Source of the DNA: Nocardia yamanashiensis NBRC 100130
Lineage (GTDB): Bacteria > Actinomycetota > Actinomycetes > Mycobacteriales > Mycobacteriaceae
Direction of reading: 5' to 3'
Assembly (NCBI RefSeq): GCF_001613325.1
Contig: NZ_BDCD01000011.1
Coordinates: 1-64,000 of the forward strand
DNA: 64,000 nucleotides
Shown here: one piece after another, positions 60,551 through 64,000 of the stretch
Position numbering within the stretch: the stretch's first letter is position 1
Layout of the letters: the number at the start of each line of letters is the position of its first letter
Program-made: the position numbers and the translations under genes
Notes under the pieces: generated by a model
Database searches by the model: none
Seen by the model: only the letters and a program-made list of their open reading frames with translations
What the model was told of the DNA's origin: nothing

Positions 60551-61693
60551 ATGACCACCACGGACAGCGAAGTGCGTGTCATCGACGCGGGCGCGCCGCC
60601 GGCCCGCTTCGCGCGGGGCTGGCACTGCCTGGGCCTGGCCGACTCCTTCCGTGACGGAAAGCCGCACGCCATCAAGGCCTTCGGGACCGAGATCGTGGTG
60701 TTCGCGGCCGAGGACGGCGCCCTCAATGTGCTCAACGCCTACTGCCCGCACATGGGCGGCAATCTGGCCGACGGCACCGTCAAGGGCGATTCGCTGGCCT
60801 GCCCGTTCCACGACTGGCGCTGGAACGGCAAGGGCAAGTGCACCGGCATTCCCTACGCCCGGCGCGTTCCCCCGCTGGCGCGCACCAAGGCGTGGCCGAC
60901 CATGGAGGAGAACAAGCAGCTGTTCGTCTGGCACGATCCGGAGAACAAGCAGCCGCCGGCCGAGCTCGCCATTCCGCGCATCGACGCCGCCTTCGACGAC
61001 CAGTGGACCGATTGGACCTGGAACTCGATGATCGTGGACGCCAACTGCCGCGAGGTGGTGGACAACGTGGTGGACATGGCGCACTTCTTCTACGTGCACT
61101 ACGGCTTCCCGACCTTCTTCAAGAACGTCTTCGAGGGCCATACCGCCAGCCAGTACATGACCTCGGTCTCGCGCGAGGACATGATGGGCGAGACCGCGAA
61201 AGCGCTGGGCGGCAAGAACGTGCTGCAGTCCGAGGCGTCCTACTACGGCCCCTCCTACATGATCGATTACCTGAAGAGCGAGAGCGCGAACGGTCTCGTC
61301 GTCGAGGGTTACCTGATCAACTGCCACTTTCCGATCAACGAGAACCAGTTCGTGCTGATGTACGGCGCGATCGCCAAGAAGCCCGAAGGCGTCTCGCCGG
61401 AGCAGGCCGAGGAGATCGCCCAGAAGTTCGTCGGCGGCCTCGGCAAGGGCTTCGAACAGGACGCGAACATCTGGAAGCGCAAGTCCCGCATCAACAATCC
61501 GCTGCTGTGCGAGGAAGACGGCCCCGTCTACCAGCTCCGCCGCTGGTACGAGCAGTTCTACACCGACGCCGCCGACGTCAAGGACGAGATGACCGACCGC
61601 TTCGAATACGAGGTCGACACCACCCGCGCCGTCACCGCCTGGGAAGCCGAGGTCGCCGAGAACCTCGCCAAGCGCGCCGCGGCGAACGCCTGA
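60551..61693 (+). CDS. kshA: 3-ketosteroid 9-alpha-hydroxylase, oxygenase subunit (KshA)
   Basis: 380-residue Rieske non-heme iron oxygenase. Rieske cluster ligands Cys65-His67 (AYCPHMGG) and Cys84-His87 (ACPFHDW). Mononuclear iron site DNVVDMAHFFYVHYG (171-185; His178, His183). RGWHCLGLADSF and GIPYARRVPP are typical of KshA. Hydroxylates C9 of ADD/AD with electrons from KshB; together with KstD this opens ring B to 3-HSA. GGGAGAGG-type site lies upstream of the ATG. The next small gene follows 11 bases later. Confidence 0.93.
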   Translation: MTTTDSEVRVIDAGAPPARFARGWHCLGLADSFRDGKPHAIKAFGTEIVVFAAEDGALNVLNAYCPHMGGNLADGTVKGDSLACPFHDWRWNGKGKCTGIPYARRVPPLARTKAWPTMEENKQLFVWHDPENKQPPAELAIPRIDAAFDDQWTDWTWNSMIVDANCREVVDNVVDMAHFFYVHYGFPTFFKNVFEGHTASQYMTSVSREDMMGETAKALGGKNVLQSEASYYGPSYMIDYLKSESANGLVVEGYLINCHFPINENQFVLMYGAIAKKPEGVSPEQAEEIAQKFVGGLGKGFEQDANIWKRKSRINNPLLCEEDGPVYQLRRWYEQFYTDAADVKDEMTDRFEYEVDTTRAVTAWEAEVAENLAKRAAANA

Positions 61694-61704
61694 AAGGCAC
61701 CGCG

Positions 61705-61950
61705 ATGGACAAGGTCTCATGCCGCTCCTGCGGAACGTGCGTGCTCGTCGAGAAATTCAGCGACCAGCACACCAGCGTGCAGTGGAACGCCGCCGCACGA
61801 GCGGCATGCACCGAACTGTCCGGCACCGGACTCGTCTCGCACACCTGCAACGCGCTACGAGCCAGCATCGACGCCGCAGTAGCAGCGGGCGAAGTCAGCG
61901 TCAGCACCCGCGACGTGGACGTGAAAACGCGTGGCCGGACTCTCGCCTAG
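61705..61950 (+). CDS. Small CxxC protein between kshA and kshB
   Basis: 81 residues. VSCRSCGTCVLVEKFSDQHTSVQWNAAARAACTEL (4-38) has CxxCxxC near the start and a further cysteine; SHTCNALRASIDAAVAAGEV follows. It could bind zinc or a small Fe-S cluster. I recall similar short proteins linked to kshA in actinobacterial steroid operons, without an assigned function. The ATG follows GAAAGG, 11 bases after kshA. Position between the oxygenase and its reductase suggests a role in KshAB assembly or electron transfer (inference). Confidence 0.72.
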   Translation: MDKVSCRSCGTCVLVEKFSDQHTSVQWNAAARAACTELSGTGLVSHTCNALRASIDAAVAAGEVSVSTRDVDVKTRGRTLA

Positions 61951-61952
61951 CC

Positions 61953-62015
61953 GCCCGCAGGGCTAAGGGGGTTTGGGGGCTTAGCCCCCACCCCCTCTAC
62001 CCGGCCCGCAGGGCC
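61953..62015 (+). repeat. Compact GC-rich hairpin flanked by GCCCGCAGGGC repeats
   Basis: GCCCGCAGGGC occurs at 61953-61963 and 62004-62014. Between them AGGGGGT..GGGGGCT (61966-61981) is nearly complementary to AGCCCCCACCCCCT (61983-61996), with a two-base bulge. It resembles a nocardial intergenic repeat and lies inside the operon before kshB, so it may attenuate or stabilise the transcript. Confidence 0.6.
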
Positions 62016-62048
62016 GAAAGACTTTGAGCAACAGGACTGGTGGAACGG

Positions 62049-63131
62049 ATGACGGTCATAGATATCGAGCCGGATACGGCGGAGCTCGCCGCTGCGGGCA
62101 TCGCGACCATGCAGATCGTGCGGGTGGTTCGCGAGACCGATGACGCGGTGTCCATCGAGCTGACTCCGGACGAGGCACACGCGGATCGGTTCGGGTACAA
62201 GCCCGGTCAGTTCCTGACGCTGCGGATTCCGAGTGACCGCACCGGGTCCGTCAGTCGCTGCTACTCGCTGTCGAGCGCACCCCACGAGGGCGGTCCGCTG
62301 AAGGTGACGGTGAAGCGCACCGTGGAGGGCTACGGCTCGAACTGGTTGTGCGACAACGCCGCCGAGGGCATGAGCATGCAGGTGCTGCCGCCTTCGGGGA
62401 TTTTCGTGCCGGGGTCGCTGGACACCGACCTGTTGCTGTTCGCGGGCGGCAGCGGCATTACGCCGGTGCTGTCGATTCTCAAGGAGACCCTGGCGCGCGG
62501 CACCGGGCATTGCACCTTGATCTATGCCAATCAGCACGAGAACTCGGTCATCTTCGCGACCGAACTGGCGGAATTGGCTGCCGCACACCCTGATCGGCTG
62601 CTGGTCGTGCACTGGCTGCAGTCGGTGCAGGGTCTGCCCAGCGTGGAACAGCTCGCCGCGCTGGCGCGCCCGTGGGCGGGCCGGGAGGTATTCGTCTGCG
62701 GTCCCGGCCCGTTCATGGACGCCGTCGGCAATGCCATGACCGCCCTCGGCGCGGACCGCAAGCGCGTGCACATGGAGAAGTTCGTGTCGCTGTCGGGCAA
62801 TCCGTTCGAGACCGACACCAGTGCGGCCGATATCGAAGCGGCGGCGGCCGAGGGCGATAACGCCACGGTCCAGGTCGAACTCGACGGCGAGAACCACGAG
62901 GTCACCTGGCCCAAGCAGCAGACCCTGCTCGATGTGCTGCTGGCCAAGGGCCTGGACGCCCCCTACTCCTGCAAGGAAGGCGCGTGCAGCGCCTGCGTCT
63001 GCCGGGTGGTGTCCGGCGAAGTTTCCATGCGCCGCAACGAGATCCTGGAGGAAGAGGACATCGCCGAGGGCTATGTGCTCGCCTGCCAGGCCGTTCCGGT
63101 CACCGACGACGTCTCCGTCACCTATTCCTGA
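62049..63131 (+). CDS. kshB: 3-ketosteroid 9-alpha-hydroxylase, ferredoxin reductase subunit (KshB)
   Basis: 360 residues. FAD domain with PGQFLTLRIPSDRTGSVSRCYSLSSAP (RCYS motif), NAD domain with LLLFAGGSGITPVLSILKE and FVCGPGPFMDAV, and a C-terminal plant-type [2Fe-2S] domain CKEGACSACVCRVV with a final cysteine in LACQAVP. This FNR-FAD/NAD-ferredoxin order is that of KshB (and HmpF/PaaE-like reductases); adjacency to kshA decides the assignment. It passes electrons from NADH to the KshA Rieske centre. ATG 62049 or GTG 62040 could start it; neither has a strong site. Confidence 0.9.
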   Translation: MTVIDIEPDTAELAAAGIATMQIVRVVRETDDAVSIELTPDEAHADRFGYKPGQFLTLRIPSDRTGSVSRCYSLSSAPHEGGPLKVTVKRTVEGYGSNWLCDNAAEGMSMQVLPPSGIFVPGSLDTDLLLFAGGSGITPVLSILKETLARGTGHCTLIYANQHENSVIFATELAELAAAHPDRLLVVHWLQSVQGLPSVEQLAALARPWAGREVFVCGPGPFMDAVGNAMTALGADRKRVHMEKFVSLSGNPFETDTSAADIEAAAAEGDNATVQVELDGENHEVTWPKQQTLLDVLLAKGLDAPYSCKEGACSACVCRVVSGEVSMRRNEILEEEDIAEGYVLACQAVPVTDDVSVTYS

Positions 63132-63151
63132 TTCAGCTAAGGAGCAACCCC

Positions 63152-64000
63152 ATGGCCGCGTTCGCTTCGCTCGGCTACGTCCGCGCCCGCATCGCCGATG
63201 TGGACGCCTGGCGCAAGTTCGCCTTCGACGTCATCGGTTTCGCCGAAGGCTCGGGCCCCAACCAGGATTCGATCTACCTGCGCGTGGACGAGCACACCTA
63301 CCGCCTGGAACTGGTGCCCGGCGAACGCGACGAGGTCATCGCGGTGGGCTGGCAGGTCGCCGACCGCCGCTCCCTGGAACTGGTGCGCGAGACCCTGGAG
63401 AAAGCGGGCATCGCCGTCGCCACGCTCTCGGTCGCCGAGGCCGTGAACCGGCACGTCGAGGAGGCCATCAGCTTCGTCGACCCGTCCGGCTTCACCATCG
63501 AGGTCTTCCACGGCCCGCTGCTCGACCATTCGCCGGTGGTCGGAAAGTTCGGAAACCGTTTCGTCACCGGCGATCTCGGCCTCGGGCACGTGGTGCTGCC
63601 GGTGCGCGATATCGAGGAAGCCCGCAAGTTCTACACCGAGGTGCTCGGGTTCGCCTCGCGCGGCTCGTTCCGCGTGGGCCCGCCGGAACATCCCATCTGG
63701 ATTCGCTTCATGGGCGTGAACCCGCGCCATCACAGCCTGGCGCTGATCCCGGGCAGCCGCCCGGACGGCCCCGGCATCGTCCACATCATGGTCGAAGTGG
63801 ACGCGCTCGACGATGTCGGCCGGGCCCTGGATCGCGTGAACAAGGCGGGCTACCACCTGTCCTCCACGCTGGGCCGGCACACCAACGACAAGATGATCTC
63901 CTTCTACGTCCGGACTCCCGGCGGCTGGGACCTCGAATTCGGTTGCGAGGGCATGCTGGTCGGCGCGGATTACGTGGCGGAGGAAATGACAGCCGACAGC
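63152..64000 (+). CDS. hsaC: Extradiol catechol dioxygenase, HsaC-like (3' end outside the window)
   Basis: 283 residues visible. Two-module vicinal oxygen chelate protein; iron ligands His146 (LGLGHVVL), His211 (GIVHIMVEV) and Glu262 (WDLEFGCEG) are all present with the spacing of type I extradiol dioxygenases such as HsaC/BphC. It meta-cleaves the 3,4-DHSA catechol produced by HsaA/HsaB; HsaD then hydrolyses the product. AAGGAG lies eight bases before the ATG, 20 bases after kshB. The C-terminal end is cut by the window. HsaC is favoured over BphC because of the ksh context. Confidence 0.85.
   Translation, partial: MAAFASLGYVRARIADVDAWRKFAFDVIGFAEGSGPNQDSIYLRVDEHTYRLELVPGERDEVIAVGWQVADRRSLELVRETLEKAGIAVATLSVAEAVNRHVEEAISFVDPSGFTIEVFHGPLLDHSPVVGKFGNRFVTGDLGLGHVVLPVRDIEEARKFYTEVLGFASRGSFRVGPPEHPIWIRFMGVNPRHHSLALIPGSRPDGPGIVHIMVEVDALDDVGRALDRVNKAGYHLSSTLGRHTNDKMISFYVRTPGGWDLEFGCEGMLVGADYVAEEMTADS

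Noticed and set aside
1..64000. tRNA, rRNA, CRISPR arrays, insertion sequences or prophage genes
   Set aside because: Intergenic regions were read for cloverleaf ends, regularly spaced repeats and transposase or integrase motifs; none was convincing. Repeats seen are tandem or palindromic elements only. The encapsulin has a phage-capsid fold but sits in a cellular operon with its known cargo.

Overview
The window looks like chromosomal DNA of a high-GC, mycolic-acid-type actinobacterium, most likely Nocardia or a close relative (Nocardiaceae). This is inferred from codon use strongly biased to G/C at third positions, GTG and TTG starts, several luciferase-like (LLM) flavin enzymes, an actinobacterial steroid catabolic gene set, a family 2A encapsulin, and actinobacterial DUF families (DUF4190, DUF5313, DUF4189). 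I see no rRNA, tRNA, CRISPR array, prophage or insertion sequence.

Layout. 1-4.9 kb: the 5' part of rtcB, a DUF4190 membrane protein, an orphan glutamate-type binding lipoprotein, a TetR/SnoaL divergent pair, an OhrR-like sensor with DUF5313, and a secreted DUF4189 protein. 4.9-16.3 kb: two divergent operons and satellites of lipid/steroid type (hydrolase, SDRs, LLM enzymes, a 3-ketosteroid delta1-dehydrogenase with its catalytic tyrosines, a translationally coupled LLM/alpha-beta-barrel trio, and a FadD3-like acyl-CoA synthetase). 16.7-19.7 kb: an incomplete pyruvate phosphate dikinase-like protein with an extra C-terminal region, overlapping a PtpB-type phosphatase, followed by a tandem repeat and a dispersed palindromic repeat. 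20-30 kb: an AlkZ-like DNA glycosylase, then a pentose/glycan region (beta-propeller hydrolase, fucose/arabinose-type isomerase, FGGY kinase, xylulokinase, zinc alcohol dehydrogenase, GH172/DUF2961 enzyme) with small genes between. 30-37.5 kb: a secreted PTP, an epimerase fused to a rifampin-phosphotransferase-like swivel protein that lacks its ATP-grasp, a flavoprotein and a membrane alpha/beta-hydrolase. 37.6-39.6 kb: hsaA-hsaD. 39.8-42.5 kb: a family 2A encapsulin and its cysteine desulfurase cargo. 42.5-58.9 kb: redox, transport, peptidase, regulator and lipase genes, ribBA, and an MFS/PadR pair. 58.9-64 kb: an IclR regulator divergent from an hsaB-kshA-(CxxC protein)-kshB-hsaC-like operon that runs off the right edge.

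How the genes fit together. KstD (8.9 kb), KshA/KshB (60.5-63.1 kb), HsaA with an HsaB-like reductase (37.6 and 60 kb), an HsaC-like dioxygenase (63.2 kb) and HsaD (38.8 kb) form a chemically complete set for opening steroid ring B and cleaving ring A. The set is split over three places rather than arranged as the usual hsaADCB block. A FadD3-like ligase could serve the remaining C/D-ring propionate. The encapsulin and desulfurase form a sulfur-handling nanocompartment operon. The 21-30 kb sugar genes are consistent with breakdown of D-arabinofuranosyl-type glycans to pentulose phosphates, but substrate and direction are inferred.

Limits: everything was read by eye. Family names rest on motif recognition, and no database search or folding calculation was run.
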